From Mycolicibacter sp. MU0083 (GTDB lineage: Bacteria; Actinomycetota; Actinomycetes; Mycobacteriales; Mycobacteriaceae): DNA of 64,000 nt. Below, piece by piece: positions 18,756 through 28,137 of this stretch (its first letter is position 1; every line of letters starts with the position of its first letter). Below the pieces are notes generated by a model. The model did no database searches, was not told the origin of the DNA, and saw nothing but the letters and a program-made list of their open reading frames with translations. The stretch lies in assembly GCF_963378075.1 (NCBI RefSeq), contig NZ_OY726394.1, forward strand, positions 2,604,001 through 2,668,000. Reading direction: 5' to 3'. A program made the translations under genes and the position numbers.

Positions 18756-19571
18756 CTAGGCCTGACCGACCTCGAACCGCACGAAGCGGGTCACGGTCAC
18801 GCCGGCCTCGTCCAGCAGGGCCTTGACGGTCTTCTTCGAGTCCGACACCGATGCCTGGTCCAGCAGCACGACGTCCTTGAAGAAGCCGGTGACGCGACCC
18901 TCGACGATCTTGGGCAGGGCGGCCTCCGGCTTGCCCTCCTCCTTGGCCGTCTCCTCGGCGATACGACGCTCGTTGGCCACCAGGTCGGCCGGAACGTCGT
19001 CGCGGGTCAGGTACTTGGCCTTGAGCGCCGCGATCTGCAGCGCGACCGCGTGAGCGGCCTCGGCGCCGTCGCCGCTGTACTCCACCAGCACACCCACCGC
19101 CGGCGGCAGGTCGGAGGCCCGCTTGTGCAGGTAGGTCTCCACGGTGCCGTCGAAGTAGGCGACCCGGCGCAGTTCGAGCTTCTCGCCGATCTTGGCCGAC
19201 AGCGCCTCGATCGCCTCACCGACGGTGCGGTCGCCGAGCTTGGCGGCCTTCAGTTCGTCGACGTCAGAGGTCTTGGCCGCCGCGGCGGCGGCGACGACCT
19301 CTTCGGCGAGCGCCTTGAACTCGTCGTTCTTGGCGACGAAGTCGGTCTCGGAGTTGATCTCGATCAGGGCGCCGTCCTTGGCGGCGACCAGACCTTCGGC
19401 GGTGGCACGCTCGGCACGCTTGCCGACGTCCTTAGCGCCCTTGATGCGCAGCATCTCGACGGCCTTGTCGAAGTCGCCGTCGCTCTCGGCCAGGGCATTC
19501 TTGCAGTCCATCATGCCCGAGCCGGTGAGTTCCCGAAGCCGCTTGACGTCGGCAGCGGTGTAGTTCGCCAC
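18756..19571 (-). CDS. tsf: Elongation factor Ts
   Basis: EF-Ts recycles EF-Tu by releasing GDP. The 271-residue protein has the N-terminal helical module with [23 protein letters not shown] (about residues 20-42), then the core with [18 protein letters not shown] (about 70-87), which contacts EF-Tu, and the C-terminal FVRFEVGQA. The length equals that of other mycobacterial EF-Ts. It follows rpsB by 15 nt and ends at a strong terminator. Confidence 0.98.
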   Translation of the reverse strand: MANYTAADVKRLRELTGSGMMDCKNALAESDGDFDKAVEMLRIKGAKDVGKRAERATAEGLVAAKDGALIEINSETDFVAKNDEFKALAEEVVAAAAAAKTSDVDELKAAKLGDRTVGEAIEALSAKIGEKLELRRVAYFDGTVETYLHKRASDLPPAVGVLVEYSGDGAEAAHAVALQIAALKAKYLTRDDVPADLVANERRIAEETAKEEGKPEAALPKIVEGRVTGFFKDVVLLDQASVSDSKKTVKALLDEAGVTVTRFVRFEVGQA

Positions 19572-19586
19572 TGTGGTGTGCCTTTC

Positions 19587-20411
19587 CTACGATGCGTCGG
19601 TGGTGGTTTCGGCGCCGGCAGCGGCGTCGGGGGCAGACGTGGTGGCCTCGGCCAGCAACTCCTGCTCCCACTCGGCCAGCGGCTCGGCCGCCACGGCCTC
19701 GGCCTTGTCGCCGTTGCCCTGGCCCGCCCGGGCCTGCAGGCCCTCGGCCACCGCGGAGGCGATGACCTTGGTCAGCAGCGCTGCCGAACGGATGGCGTCG
19801 TCGTTACCCGGGATCGGGTAGTCGACCAGGTCGGGGTCGCAGTTGGTGTCCAGGATCGCGATGACCGGGATGCCCAGCTTGCGGGCCTCGCCCACGGCGA
19901 TGTGCTCCTTGTTGGTGTCGACGACCCACACGGCCGACGGCACCTTGGCCATGTCGCGGATACCGCCGAGGCTGCGCTCCAGCTTGTTCTTCTCGCGGGT
20001 CAGCATCAAGATTTCCTTCTTGGTGCGTCCCTCGAAGCCACCGGTCTGCTCCATGGCCTCGAGTTCCTTGAGGCGCTGCAGGCGCTTGTGCACGGTGGAG
20101 AAGTTGGTGAGCATGCCGCCCAGCCAGCGCTGGTTGACATAGGGCATCCCGACCCGGGTGGCCTCTTCGGCGACCGATTCCTGCGCCTGCTTCTTGGTGC
20201 CGACGAACATGATGGAACCGCCGTGCGCGACGGTCTCCTTCACGAATTCGTAGGCCTTGTCGATGAAGGTCAGCGTCTGCTGCAGGTCGATGATGTAGAT
20301 GCCGTTGCGGTCGGTGAAGATGAACCGCTTCATCTTGGGATTCCAGCGACGGGTCTGATGCCCGAAGTGAGCGCCGCTGTCAAGCAGCTGCTTCATGGTT
20401 ACAACAGCCAT
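19587..20411 (-). CDS. rpsB: 30S ribosomal protein S2
   Basis: S2 binds the back of the 30S subunit. From ATG 20411 the protein has 274 residues: [27 protein letters not shown] at the N-terminus, then [29 protein letters not shown], and the core [37 protein letters not shown]. The last roughly 45 residues are an acidic, alanine-rich tail typical of actinobacteria. The frame is open far upstream, but that part has no S2 similarity and overlaps a plus-strand gene, so the MAVVTMK start is used. A folded leader precedes it. Confidence 0.98.
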   Translation of the reverse strand: MAVVTMKQLLDSGAHFGHQTRRWNPKMKRFIFTDRNGIYIIDLQQTLTFIDKAYEFVKETVAHGGSIMFVGTKKQAQESVAEEATRVGMPYVNQRWLGGMLTNFSTVHKRLQRLKELEAMEQTGGFEGRTKKEILMLTREKNKLERSLGGIRDMAKVPSAVWVVDTNKEHIAVGEARKLGIPVIAILDTNCDPDLVDYPIPGNDDAIRSAALLTKVIASAVAEGLQARAGQGNGDKAEAVAAEPLAEWEQELLAEATTSAPDAAAGAETTTDAS

Positions 20412-20467
20412 GATTCCATGGTTCCTTTTGTCGGTTGTCGCTCGGCGTCGGGTGAGGCCGGGCCCTG

Positions 20468-20530
20468 GTGTCTGCTGAGATGCCGCACCCCTGTCGGGGA
20501 CCAACCGGCATCGCGCTGTGGTGCAGACAC
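20468..20530 (-). promoter_or_regulatory. Nested-stem RNA leader of rpsB-tsf (candidate S2 autoregulatory element)
   Basis: On the minus strand the 230-nt upstream region folds into nested perfect stems: an outer 8-bp stem (20468-20475 with 20523-20530), a middle 7-bp stem (20479-20485 with 20506-20512) and an inner CCCC/GGGG hairpin. It ends 57 nt before the rpsB start. S2 in several bacteria represses its own mRNA through a leader structure. I do not recognise this as a described motif. Confidence 0.5.
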
Positions 20531-20567
20531 GCGAAGTCAGCCCGCATATGCGAACTGCGCCGATGAG

Positions 20568-20597
20568 TTTACACGCTCCGAACAGATGCTTTGTCCA
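20568..20597 (-). promoter_or_regulatory. Candidate promoter of rpsB-tsf
   Basis: TGGACA (20592-20597) and TGTAAA (20568-20573) are spaced 18 nt on the minus strand, with TAAACT overlapping as an alternative -10. Transcription would start near 20560 and include the nested-stem leader. This is an inference from hexamers only. Confidence 0.35.
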
Positions 20598-20642
20598 CAG
20601 CGGTGACTGGCCGGTCCGGCCGCGCTGCGATCCACTGATCGG

Positions 20643-21134
20643 ATGCGACCCGCAGCGCTGCTGACGACGTTGACGCTGTTCACCGCCGGTGTCGCACACG
20701 CCGACGTCCCGCGACTGGAGTGGCCGCTGCGGCCGCGACCCGCGGTGCTGCGGGTGTTCGACGCACCGCGGCCGGATTGGCAACGCGGGCATCGCGGGGT
20801 CGACCTGGCCGGTGAACCGGACCAAGCGGTGTACGCCCCCGGTGCGGCGACGGTGGTGTTCGTCGGGCCGGCCGGCGGTGTTCCGGTGGTGTCGTTGGTC
20901 CATCCGGGCGGGCTGCACACCAGCTACCAACCGGTGGCCGCGACGGTCGGTGCCGGGCAGTCGGTGGCTCCGGGCACGGTGATCGGCACCCTGCTCCCCG
21001 GGCATCCGGGCTGTGCCGCGGCCGCCTGCCTGCACTGGGGCGCGATGTGGGGTGCCGCGTCGCGCGCCGACTACGTCGATCCGCTGGGATTGTTGGCGTC
21101 GACGCCGATCCGGCTCAAGCCGTTGCACTCTTAG
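20643..21134 (+). CDS. Secreted M23-family (LytM-like) peptidase domain protein (Rv2891-like)
   Basis: A 163-residue exported protein. An N-terminal signal peptide (about 1-20, ending VAHA before DVPRL) is followed by one M23 domain with the zinc pair H50/D54 (GHRGVDLAG). The usual HxH is C129-L-H131 here (ACLHWGA), so the zinc ligand is kept but the first histidine, thought to assist catalysis, is cysteine. The protein is short, with no LysM or coiled-coil region. It may still cleave peptidoglycan or may act as an activator, as LytM-factor proteins do. It is transcribed divergently from rpsB, and its stop overlaps that of the convergent hydrolase by 4 nt. Confidence 0.88.
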   Translation: MRPAALLTTLTLFTAGVAHADVPRLEWPLRPRPAVLRVFDAPRPDWQRGHRGVDLAGEPDQAVYAPGAATVVFVGPAGGVPVVSLVHPGGLHTSYQPVAATVGAGQSVAPGTVIGTLLPGHPGCAAAACLHWGAMWGAASRADYVDPLGLLASTPIRLKPLHS

Positions 21135-22000
21135 GCCAGGCTGCGCACGAAATCCTTGATGGCCGCGACGACGGCATCGGGCCGATCGCGCTGGACCCAA
21201 TGAGCTGCTCCGGCAATGATTTCCAGGCGGGCGTCAGGGATCAGCGCGGCCGCCGCCCGCGCGCGGGCAACGGGCACGCCGGTATCCCGGTCGCCGTGGA
21301 TGATCAACACCGGGCACCGCAGCGACGGCAATCGCGCGGTGTAGTCGGTCTTGAGTCGGCTCCACCCGATCTCGTCACGCTGCCATTGTTCGAAGACGCC
21401 GGAGTCCTGCTGTACCGCGGCGGTGATCTCGGCCATCAGCTCAGGAGTGCGCCGGGCGGGGTCGCGGATCAACCCGGTCTTGACGCTCCACGCCAGCACG
21501 GCCGGACTGTGGGCCGTCACCCGGCCCACGACGCCGAGCGCTCCACTGCGCAGCATCGCCCACGTCAACGCCTGCAGCGCGCCGGCCAGCGGACCGTCCG
21601 AGGCACGCGACATCAGCCCGTAGCTGCCCAGCAGCATCAACCCCGACACCCGTTCGGGGCGCTGCAGTACGTGGCCGAGAGCCATCCCCCCGCCCAGCGA
21701 AAGCCCGCCGACGCTGTAGCGATCCAGCCCCAGCGCATCGACGAACTCGCCGACGTAGTCGACCAGCCGCTGCTGGGTCAGCCGCCACGGCGGCGCGGGG
21801 CTGTGGCCGAATCCGGGGTGGTCGGGTGCGATCACCCGGTAACCCTCCGCCGCCAGCCGGGGTGCGGTCTCGCCCCAGGACAGCGAGGCGTTGTCCACCC
21901 CGCCGCCGTGCAGCAGCAGCACGGTGCCGACCGCGTCCCGGGGATGAAGGTCGAGGTAGGAGACCGGTCCCGACCGCAGTTCGAGCACTGAGCGCGCCAT
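21131..22000 (-). CDS. Alpha/beta-fold hydrolase
   Basis: A 289-residue hydrolase. The oxyanion HGGG motif is at residues 31-34, the nucleophile elbow G99-L-S101-L-G at the expected place, the acid in [10 protein letters not shown] and the histidine in [11 protein letters not shown] near the C-terminus. There is no signal peptide, so it is cytosolic. It starts at ATG 22000, sharing one base with the xerC stop, so it is co-translated with xerC. M. tuberculosis has no such gene directly after xerC as far as I recall. The substrate is unknown. The layout resembles meta-cleavage product hydrolases and lipases, and the family is too broad to choose. Confidence 0.9.
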   Translation of the reverse strand: MARSVLELRSGPVSYLDLHPRDAVGTVLLLHGGGVDNASLSWGETAPRLAAEGYRVIAPDHPGFGHSPAPPWRLTQQRLVDYVGEFVDALGLDRYSVGGLSLGGGMALGHVLQRPERVSGLMLLGSYGLMSRASDGPLAGALQALTWAMLRSGALGVVGRVTAHSPAVLAWSVKTGLIRDPARRTPELMAEITAAVQQDSGVFEQWQRDEIGWSRLKTDYTARLPSLRCPVLIIHGDRDTGVPVARARAAAALIPDARLEIIAGAAHWVQRDRPDAVVAAIKDFVRSLA

Positions 22001-22899
22001 CACGCCCTCGGATGGGCCTGATCGTGCACGGCGCGCAGCCGGGCGACCGTGACATGGGTGTAGAGCTGGGTGGTGGCCAGGCTGGAGTGGCCGAGCAGTT
22101 CCTGGACGATCCGCAGATCCGCCCCGCCTTCGAGCAGGTGGGTGGCCGCGGTGTGCCGCAGGCCGTGCGGCCCCATGTCGGGTGCGCCGGATACCGCGGC
22201 GACCGTCTGGTGCACCACGGTGCGGGCCTGGCGCGGGTCGAGGCGCCCGCCGCGCGCACCGAGCAGCAACGCCGCACCGGACTCCCCCGTCGCCAACGGC
22301 GGCCGACCGCGCGCCAGCCACGCCTGCAACGCGTCGGCGGCCGGCTCCCCGAACGGCACCGTCCGCTGCTTGTTGCCCTTTCCCAGCACTCTGAGCACGC
22401 GGCGCGAGCTGTCCACGTCGTCGACGTCCAAGCCGCACAGTTCGCTGACCCGCACCGCGGTGGCATAGAGCAGCTCCGCGATCAACCGGTCTCGTAACGC
22501 GATCGGATCCTCTTGCCGGGCACCGGATTCAGCGGCCACCAGCGCATCGTGCGCCTGGTCCCGACGCAGCACCGCCGGCAGTGTCCGACGCGCTTTGGGA
22601 AGTTGCAGGCGCGCGCCCGGATCCGAGTCCAGCAGTCCCCGCCGCGCCGCCCAGGCGGTGAAGGTCTTCACCGTCGACGTGCGGCGCGCCAGGGTGCTGC
22701 GGGCGGCGCCCGCGGCGGCCTGGGCCGCCAACCAACTGCGCAGCAGCGGAAGGCTCAGGCCATCCAGGTCGGTGTGGCCCTGCGTGGCCAGGAATCCGAA
22801 CAGCGAGCGCAGATCACCGAGGTAGGCGCGCCGGGTGTGTTCGGAACGGCCCCGCTCCAACGCCAGGTGCTCGTCGAACTCCCCGAGAATCTCCTCCAC
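22000..22899 (-). CDS. xerC: Tyrosine recombinase XerC
   Basis: XerC, with XerD, resolves chromosome dimers at dif. From the GTG at 22899 the protein has 299 residues, with the SAM-like core-binding domain at about 1-90 and the catalytic domain after. All catalytic residues are present: R150, K174, H245, R248, H271 and the nucleophile Y280 (TTQLYTH). The frame extends to 22968, but the GTG start yields the short [19 protein letters not shown] beginning that matches mycobacterial XerC. It lies 31 nt downstream of the lactate-oxidising gene. No integron or phage neighbours are seen, so it is the house-keeping enzyme. Confidence 0.95.
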   Translation of the reverse strand: MEEILGEFDEHLALERGRSEHTRRAYLGDLRSLFGFLATQGHTDLDGLSLPLLRSWLAAQAAAGAARSTLARRTSTVKTFTAWAARRGLLDSDPGARLQLPKARRTLPAVLRRDQAHDALVAAESGARQEDPIALRDRLIAELLYATAVRVSELCGLDVDDVDSSRRVLRVLGKGNKQRTVPFGEPAADALQAWLARGRPPLATGESGAALLLGARGGRLDPRQARTVVHQTVAAVSGAPDMGPHGLRHTAATHLLEGGADLRIVQELLGHSSLATTQLYTHVTVARLRAVHDQAHPRA

Positions 22900-22930
22900 G
22901 GGCTCACGGTCGCAGATGCCGGGCGAAGAC

Positions 22931-24091
22931 TCAGGTGACGCGCCGCAACGTATCCGGGGTGAGATCAACCCGTGACGGATAGCCGTCGACGGCCATGATC
23001 AGGTCGGCTTCGGCCAGCAGTGCGCGCAGTACGTGCACGATCCCGGCGGTCCCGCCCAACGCCAGCCCGTAGGCGTAGGGTCGGCCGATCCCCACCGCGG
23101 TCGCTCCCAACGCCAGCGCCTTGACGATGTCGGCGCCGGTGCGGACACCGGAATCGAACAGCACCGGAACCCCGTCGGCAGCCGCCACCACATCGGGGAG
23201 GCAGTCCAGGGCCGGCAGCCCGCCGTTGGCCTGGCGCCCGCCGTGGGTGGAGCAGTAGATGCCGTCCACGCCGCCGTCGATGGCCCGCCGCGCATCGTCG
23301 GGATGACAGATCCCCTTGACGATGAGCGGCAGGTCCGTCAACGACCGCAGCCACGGCAGGTCATCCCAGGTCAACGGGGCGCCGAAGGTCTGCACCCAGG
23401 ACAGGATGGCCGCCTGCGGGTTCTCTTCGGGAGGCTGGGCCAACCCCGCGCGGAACACCGGGTCGTGGAAGTAGTTCGCCAGGCAGTGGCCGCGCAACTG
23501 CGGGAAGTTCGACGCCGCCAGGTCGCGGGGACGCCAACCGGGAACCCAGGTGTCGAGGGTGACGACGATCGCCCGATAGCCGGCCGCCTCGGCCCGGTTG
23601 ACCAGGCTGGCGGCCAGTTCCCGGTCTTTGGGCGTGTACAACTGGAAAATGCCTGGGGTGTCACCGAATTGGGCTGCCACGTCCTCGAGAGGATCGGCGG
23701 TGAGGGTGGACACCATCATCGGGACTCCGGTCGCCGCCGCCGCCCGGGCACCCGCCAGGTCGCCGTGACCGTCTTGAGCACAGATGCCGAGGACACCGAT
23801 CGGCGCCATGAAGACCGGCGAGGGCAGTCGCATGCCGAACATCTCGACCGACAGGTCACGCTCGGCGGCTCCGACGAACATCCGCGGCACCAGGCCCCAG
23901 CCGTCGAAGGCGGTGACATTGGCCCGCTGCGTGCGCTCGTCACCGGCACCGCCGGCGACATAGGACCACACCGACGGCGATAGCGCCGCGGCCGCTTTGG
24001 CTTCCAGTTCGGCATAGGTCATCGGCAGCGCGGGCTGCACCCCGGCCAGGCCCTGCAGGTAGATCTCGAACTGGTAGTCGCCGAATGCCAT
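22931..24091 (-). CDS. FMN-dependent lactate 2-monooxygenase-like enzyme
   Basis: A 386-residue TIM-barrel flavoprotein of the alpha-hydroxy-acid oxidase family. The N-terminal motif [17 protein letters not shown], then [14 protein letters not shown], and the C-terminal [18 protein letters not shown] with the active-site His and Arg (HGGR) match the lactate monooxygenase of M. smegmatis closely from memory. That enzyme turns L-lactate and O2 into acetate, CO2 and water. The same signature is shared with lactate and glycolate oxidases, so the product is inferred. It uses ATG 24091, 4 nt after the viuB-like stop, so it is in the same operon. M. tuberculosis has LldD elsewhere, not here. Confidence 0.88.
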   Translation of the reverse strand: MAFGDYQFEIYLQGLAGVQPALPMTYAELEAKAAAALSPSVWSYVAGGAGDERTQRANVTAFDGWGLVPRMFVGAAERDLSVEMFGMRLPSPVFMAPIGVLGICAQDGHGDLAGARAAAATGVPMMVSTLTADPLEDVAAQFGDTPGIFQLYTPKDRELAASLVNRAEAAGYRAIVVTLDTWVPGWRPRDLAASNFPQLRGHCLANYFHDPVFRAGLAQPPEENPQAAILSWVQTFGAPLTWDDLPWLRSLTDLPLIVKGICHPDDARRAIDGGVDGIYCSTHGGRQANGGLPALDCLPDVVAAADGVPVLFDSGVRTGADIVKALALGATAVGIGRPYAYGLALGGTAGIVHVLRALLAEADLIMAVDGYPSRVDLTPDTLRRVT

Positions 24092-24095
24092 GCCG

Positions 24096-24962
24096 TCAGC
24101 CCGCCTGTTCTTCGGCCGCCGCTGCGCTCTCCAGCGCGGCGAGTTCCCTCTTCCACTGCCGGAAGGTCTCTTCGGTGCGGCCGCGGCGCCAGTATCCCGA
24201 GATCGACGCCCATTTGGCGTCGACGCCGCGTTCCTTGCGCACGTAGGGGCGCAGGTTGTGCATGACGGCCTGCGCCTCACCGTGGATGAACACCTGCACC
24301 TGACCCGGCAGCCACAGCGTCTCTTTGACCTCCGCGATCAGCGGTGCATGGTCGCCGGCGCGGTCATCACCGACCAGGTCCGCCCGTCCGCCCCGGTGTA
24401 TCCAGTTCAGTTCCACACCGGCCGGAGCTGCCAGGTCGATCTCCCCTTCCGGGCCCGCCACCTCGATGAACACCTTGCCGATCGCGTCGGGCGGCAACGC
24501 CTCCAGAGCAACGGAGATCGCCGGAATCGCGCTCTCGTCGCCGGCCATCAGATGCCAGTCCGCGCTCGGGTCGGGTGCATATGCGCCCGACGGCCCCATC
24601 AGATAGGCCGGGTCGCCGGGTCGGGCATCGGTCGCCCACGGCCCGACGGTGCCGTGGTCACCGTGCACCGAGACGTCGATGCTGATCTGGCGGGCCGATC
24701 GATCGACGCGACGCACGGTCAGGGTGCGGATCACCGGACGGTCGTGCTCCGGCAACCCGTTGAAGCTGTCGATGGTCAACGGCTGCGGTAGCGCGGCGAC
24801 GTCCACACCGTGACGAACGAAGACGACCTTGACATAGGAGTCGGTGAATCCACTGGGGCTGAAGGTGTCGAATCCGTTGCCGCCCAAGACCACCCGCAGC
24901 ATGTGCTCGGATACCTGTTCGGTGCGGACAACTTCGAAGGTGTGAATCGGTCGTCCCGCCAC
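24096..24962 (-). CDS. viuB: Siderophore-interacting FAD reductase (ViuB-like, Rv2895c-like)
   Basis: A 288-residue flavoprotein of the siderophore-interacting protein family, which reduces ferric-siderophore complexes in the cytosol. The FAD/NAD-binding region shows [32 protein letters not shown] and [26 protein letters not shown], and the C-terminal part has [19 protein letters not shown]. The GTG at 24962 has a GGGAGA ribosome-binding site and gives the [10 protein letters not shown] beginning of mycobacterial ViuB. The frame continues upstream into dprA, which argues against a longer start. No IdeR-type iron box was recognised nearby. Confidence 0.92.
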   Translation of the reverse strand: MAGRPIHTFEVVRTEQVSEHMLRVVLGGNGFDTFSPSGFTDSYVKVVFVRHGVDVAALPQPLTIDSFNGLPEHDRPVIRTLTVRRVDRSARQISIDVSVHGDHGTVGPWATDARPGDPAYLMGPSGAYAPDPSADWHLMAGDESAIPAISVALEALPPDAIGKVFIEVAGPEGEIDLAAPAGVELNWIHRGGRADLVGDDRAGDHAPLIAEVKETLWLPGQVQVFIHGEAQAVMHNLRPYVRKERGVDAKWASISGYWRRGRTEETFRQWKRELAALESAAAAEEQAG

Positions 24963-25003
24963 GCTGTCTCCCGTCGTCTGCCCTGCCCCGCCGACTATAC
25001 GAG

Positions 25004-26137
25004 CTACCGCTTCGGCCGGACTATCCCCCAACGTCCGTCGTCGCGTCTGACCAGGCCGGCGACCTCCAGCAGGGCCAGCGGGCCGAGGACCTGCGTCGCA
25101 GCCAGCCCGGCGGCCACGGCGACCTGCTCGACGGTGACCACGCCGCGGCCGGGCAGGGCTTCGTAGACCTGCCGTTCGGCGGCGCCGAGATCGTCCAGGG
25201 GACTCACCGGGTGCGGTGGTTCATCCGCCAGCTCCCCCATCCGCCCCGCGAGTTCGACCACCTCGTCGGCGCGGGTCACCAGTTCGGCACCGCCGCGCAG
25301 CAGTACGTGACAGCCGGCCGAGGCCCCGCTGGTGACCGGGCCGGGCACCGCGGCGACCGGCCGGCCCAGCAGCCGGGCCCATGCGGCGGTATTGGCAGCA
25401 CCGCTGCGAAGTCCGGCCTCCACCACCACGGTTGCTCCGGACAGCACCGCGACCAGCCGGTTTCGGGTCAGAAAGCGGAAGCGGGCCGGCCGGACCCCGG
25501 GCGGGTATTCGGTCACCACCAGGCCGTTGGCGCCGATACGGTGCAGCAACGCCGAATGCCCCGCCGGGTAGGCGACGTCGATTCCCCCGGCCAGCACGGC
25601 CATGGTCAACCCGTCTGCGGCGAGCGCGGCGCGATGTGCCGCGCCGTCGATTCCGTAGGCGCCGCCGGATACCACCGCCACATCGCGTTCGGCCAGCCCG
25701 TTGGCCAGGTCGGCGGCCACGTGTTCGCCGTATCCGGTGGATGCCCGGGTGCCGACGATCGCAGTGGCCCGTTCGGCGATTTCGTCGAGCGCCGCCGGCC
25801 CCTGCGCCCACAGCACCAGCGGGGCGTGGCAGTCCGGGCGGGCCACCGCACCGCCGAAGGCGGCGAACGCCAGCACCGGCCATTCGTCGTCGTCGCGGGT
25901 GATCAGCCGCCCGCCGCGACGGGCGAGGATCTCCAGGTCGCGCGCGGCGAAGTCGATCTCGCGCCGGGCCCGGGTGTGCTCGGCCAGTTCCGGGCCGACC
26001 TCCCCGAGTCGGATCCGTTCGGCCGCCTCGACCGGACCGGCCCGGTAGACCAGGTCGGTCAGGTCCGCGCGCGGCGGCTCGGCGACCCGGGACAGGTAGG
26101 CCCAGGCCCGCTGTGTCGCAGTGTCGGCGGCGGTCAT
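25004..26137 (-). CDS. dprA: DNA-processing protein DprA/Smf
   Basis: DprA binds incoming single-stranded DNA and loads RecA during transformation. The 377-residue protein has an N-terminal helical region, the Rossmann-like core with ATAIVGTRASTGYGEHVA and VSGGAYGIDGAAHRAAL, followed by VLAGGIDVAYPAGHSALL, and a C-terminal winged helix (about 310-377, EQVAVAAGLAATQVLGPLALLEVAGLV). The ATG at 26137 overlaps the comM stop by 4 nt. It corresponds to Rv2896c. Mycobacteria are not known to be naturally competent by the classical route, so its role may be in conjugal or repair-linked recombination. Confidence 0.95.
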   Translation of the reverse strand: MTAADTATQRAWAYLSRVAEPPRADLTDLVYRAGPVEAAERIRLGEVGPELAEHTRARREIDFAARDLEILARRGGRLITRDDDEWPVLAFAAFGGAVARPDCHAPLVLWAQGPAALDEIAERATAIVGTRASTGYGEHVAADLANGLAERDVAVVSGGAYGIDGAAHRAALAADGLTMAVLAGGIDVAYPAGHSALLHRIGANGLVVTEYPPGVRPARFRFLTRNRLVAVLSGATVVVEAGLRSGAANTAAWARLLGRPVAAVPGPVTSGASAGCHVLLRGGAELVTRADEVVELAGRMGELADEPPHPVSPLDDLGAAERQVYEALPGRGVVTVEQVAVAAGLAATQVLGPLALLEVAGLVRRDDGRWGIVRPKR

Positions 26138-27645
26138 CGGGCCGCCCCGCCCTGCCGGAAACTCAGGGCCGCAGACACCTCGTCCAGGCCCGGTGATGTC
26201 CGTCCGGCGAGGTCGCACAGCGTCCAGGCCACCCGCAGGGTGCGGTTGGCCCCGCGGATCGACAGCAGGCCCCGGTCCAGCGCGGTGCGCAACGGAGCCA
26301 TCGCCGTCGCGCCGAGCCGAAACCTGCGGCGCAGCAGCGCCCCGCCGACTTCGGCGTTGGTGTGAAAGCCGTGCGGCTCCCAGCGTTGCGCGGCGGCGGC
26401 CCGTGCGTTGGCGACCCGCTCACGCACCGCGGCGGTCGATTCCCCGTCGGCCGCGGAAAAGGCGCCGGCCCGAACCGGATACATCTCGACGCGCAGATCC
26501 ACCCGATCCAGCAGCGGCCCGGACAGCCGACCGAGGTAATGACGCTTCACCAACGGCTTGCAGGTGCAGTCGCGGGGGTCGGCCGGGGCGCACGGGCAGG
26601 GATTGGCCGCCATCACCAACTGGAACCGCGCGGGGTACCGGGCCACCCCGTCACGTCGGGCGAGCCGGATCTCGCCGTCTTCCAAGGGTGTCCGCAACGC
26701 CTCCAATGCGCTGACCCGAATCTCGGCGCACTCGTCGAGGAACAGCACGCCGCGGTGTGCGCGGCTCACCGCACCCGGTCGCGCCATCCCCGAACCGCCG
26801 CCCACCAGCGCGGCGACGCTGGAGCTGTGATGCGGCGCGATGAACGGGGGGCGGGTGATCAGCGGGGCGCTTCCCGACAGCAGGCCCGCGACCGAATGAA
26901 TGGCGGTGACCTCCAGCGACTCGCTTTCGGTCAGCGGCGGCAACAATCCTGGAAGACGTTGAGCCAACATGGTTTTCCCGATGCCCGGCGGTCCGGTCAA
27001 CATCAGATGGTGCGCGCCGGCGGCCGCCACCTCCACCGCGAACCGGGCCCGGTCCTGCCCGATCACGTCCGCCAGGTCCTCGGCGGGGACGATCTCCGGC
27101 GCCACCGTGGTGATCCGGCCCTGCAGCCGAACGGCGCCGACCAGCCAGCCGTGCAATTGCTCCAGCGTCGCCACGCCGTAGACGTCGATACCGTCGATCA
27201 GGCTGGCTTCGGCGAGGTTGTCTACCGGTACCACGGCCGCAGACCAGCCTTCGTTCTTGGCCGCCAGCACCGCCGGTAGCACCCCGTGTACCGGCCGCAC
27301 CCGCCCGTCCAGCGCCAACTCCCCGAGCAGCACGGTCTTCTCCAGCCGCGACCACGGCGCCTTGCGGTCTGCGGACAGTACCGCGGCGGCCAGTGCGATG
27401 TCGTAGACCGAACCCATCTTCGGCAGCGTCGCCGGGGACAGCGCCAACGTCAGTCGGGACTGCGGCCAGTTCTGGCCGCTGTTGGTGATCGCCGCACGCA
27501 CCCGGTCCCGCGATTCCTGCAGGGCGGCGTCGGGCAGTCCCACCAGGTGCACCCCGGGCAGGCCCGAGGTGATGTCGGCCTCGATCTCCACGATCAGGCC
27601 GTCGAGGCCACGTACCGCGACCGAGAACGCCCGCCCCAGCGTCAT
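26134..27645 (-). CDS. comM: ComM/YifB-family Mg-chelatase-like AAA+ ATPase
   Basis: A 503-residue AAA+ protein of the ComM group, a hexameric helicase that drives branch migration during recombination in other bacteria. Order: an N-terminal Lon-like domain (about 1-170, with GLPGVHLVGLPDAALQESRDR), Walker A GPPGIGKT (about 217-224), Walker B VLFLDECAEI, then the zinc-like cluster ANPCPCAPADPRDCTCKP and a C-terminal Mg-chelatase subunit domain. The ATG at 27645 overlaps the yraN stop by one base, and the stop overlaps dprA. It corresponds to Rv2897c. Confidence 0.95.
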   Translation of the reverse strand: MTLGRAFSVAVRGLDGLIVEIEADITSGLPGVHLVGLPDAALQESRDRVRAAITNSGQNWPQSRLTLALSPATLPKMGSVYDIALAAAVLSADRKAPWSRLEKTVLLGELALDGRVRPVHGVLPAVLAAKNEGWSAAVVPVDNLAEASLIDGIDVYGVATLEQLHGWLVGAVRLQGRITTVAPEIVPAEDLADVIGQDRARFAVEVAAAGAHHLMLTGPPGIGKTMLAQRLPGLLPPLTESESLEVTAIHSVAGLLSGSAPLITRPPFIAPHHSSSVAALVGGGSGMARPGAVSRAHRGVLFLDECAEIRVSALEALRTPLEDGEIRLARRDGVARYPARFQLVMAANPCPCAPADPRDCTCKPLVKRHYLGRLSGPLLDRVDLRVEMYPVRAGAFSAADGESTAAVRERVANARAAAAQRWEPHGFHTNAEVGGALLRRRFRLGATAMAPLRTALDRGLLSIRGANRTLRVAWTLCDLAGRTSPGLDEVSAALSFRQGGAAR

Positions 27646-28013
27646 CAGCCCACTCCCCGCAGATGGATGATCTCCGGGGTGCGGCATCGGCCGATGCGGA
27701 CACCGATCACGTCGAGCCGAACCTCGTCCCAACGCTGCTGCTGGCCGGCCAGCCACAGGCCGGCCAACCGGCGCAGCCTGCGGACCTTCTCCGGGGGCAC
27801 CGCATACGCCAGGCCGCCGAAGCCGTCACCGGTTCGGGTCTTGACCTCGACGAACACCACGGCGCGCGTCTCCGGGTCGGTGGCGATCACGTCCAGTTCG
27901 CCGTAGCGGCAGCGCCAGTTGCGCGCCAGGAGCTCCCACCCGTGCGCGGCCAGGTGATCGACGGCCAGTTGTTCCCCGAGCGCCCCCAGCTCGGCACGAG
28001 TCATGGTTGTCAT
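27645..28013 (-). CDS. yraN: YraN-family (UPF0102) putative endonuclease
   Basis: A 122-residue protein with the PD-(D/E)xK-type core: G-E-L-D-V-I-A followed by VVFVEVKTRT, the metal-binding Asp and the E-V-K motif. The N-terminus LGEQLAVDHLAAHGWELLARNWR is typical. It is the first gene of yraN-comM-dprA, a fixed trio in actinobacteria (Rv2898c-Rv2896c). Function is uncharacterised. The context suggests a nuclease in DNA recombination. It starts MTTM, with a second ATG four codons in. Confidence 0.92.
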   Translation of the reverse strand: MTTMTRAELGALGEQLAVDHLAAHGWELLARNWRCRYGELDVIATDPETRAVVFVEVKTRTGDGFGGLAYAVPPEKVRRLRRLAGLWLAGQQQRWDEVRLDVIGVRIGRCRTPEIIHLRGVG

Positions 28014-28085
28014 GACCGTCAGGGTCGGCCAACGCTGCGACGGCGTCGAGCCGATTCACACCCAAAACAGCTGGCGGGCGATCAG

Positions 28086-28113
28086 TTATCCCCAGTGGTC
28101 GAATTCGTCCACA
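28086..28113. promoter_or_regulatory. Pair of DnaA-box-like 9-mers
   Basis: TTATCCCCA (28086-28094) and TCGTCCACA (28105-28113) each differ by one or two bases from the mycobacterial DnaA box TTGTCCACA, in the same orientation, in the 124-nt gap between yraN and the GNAT gene. Nine-mers arise by chance at this GC, so this is only a candidate DnaA-regulated site. Confidence 0.25.
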
Positions 28114-28137
28114 GTCCAGCGGGTGGCCGTTGCGGGA

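Noticed and set aside
17475..20606. An open plus-strand frame of about 1040 codons
   Set aside because: It lies antisense to amiC, tsf and rpsB, which have clear family motifs. Its composition is Arg/Gly/His-rich, as in GC-rich shadow frames, and it has no recognisable domain.
21999..22899. Phage or integron integrase at the xerC gene
   Set aside because: The sequence and its place match the house-keeping XerC of mycobacteria. There are no att sites or phage genes.
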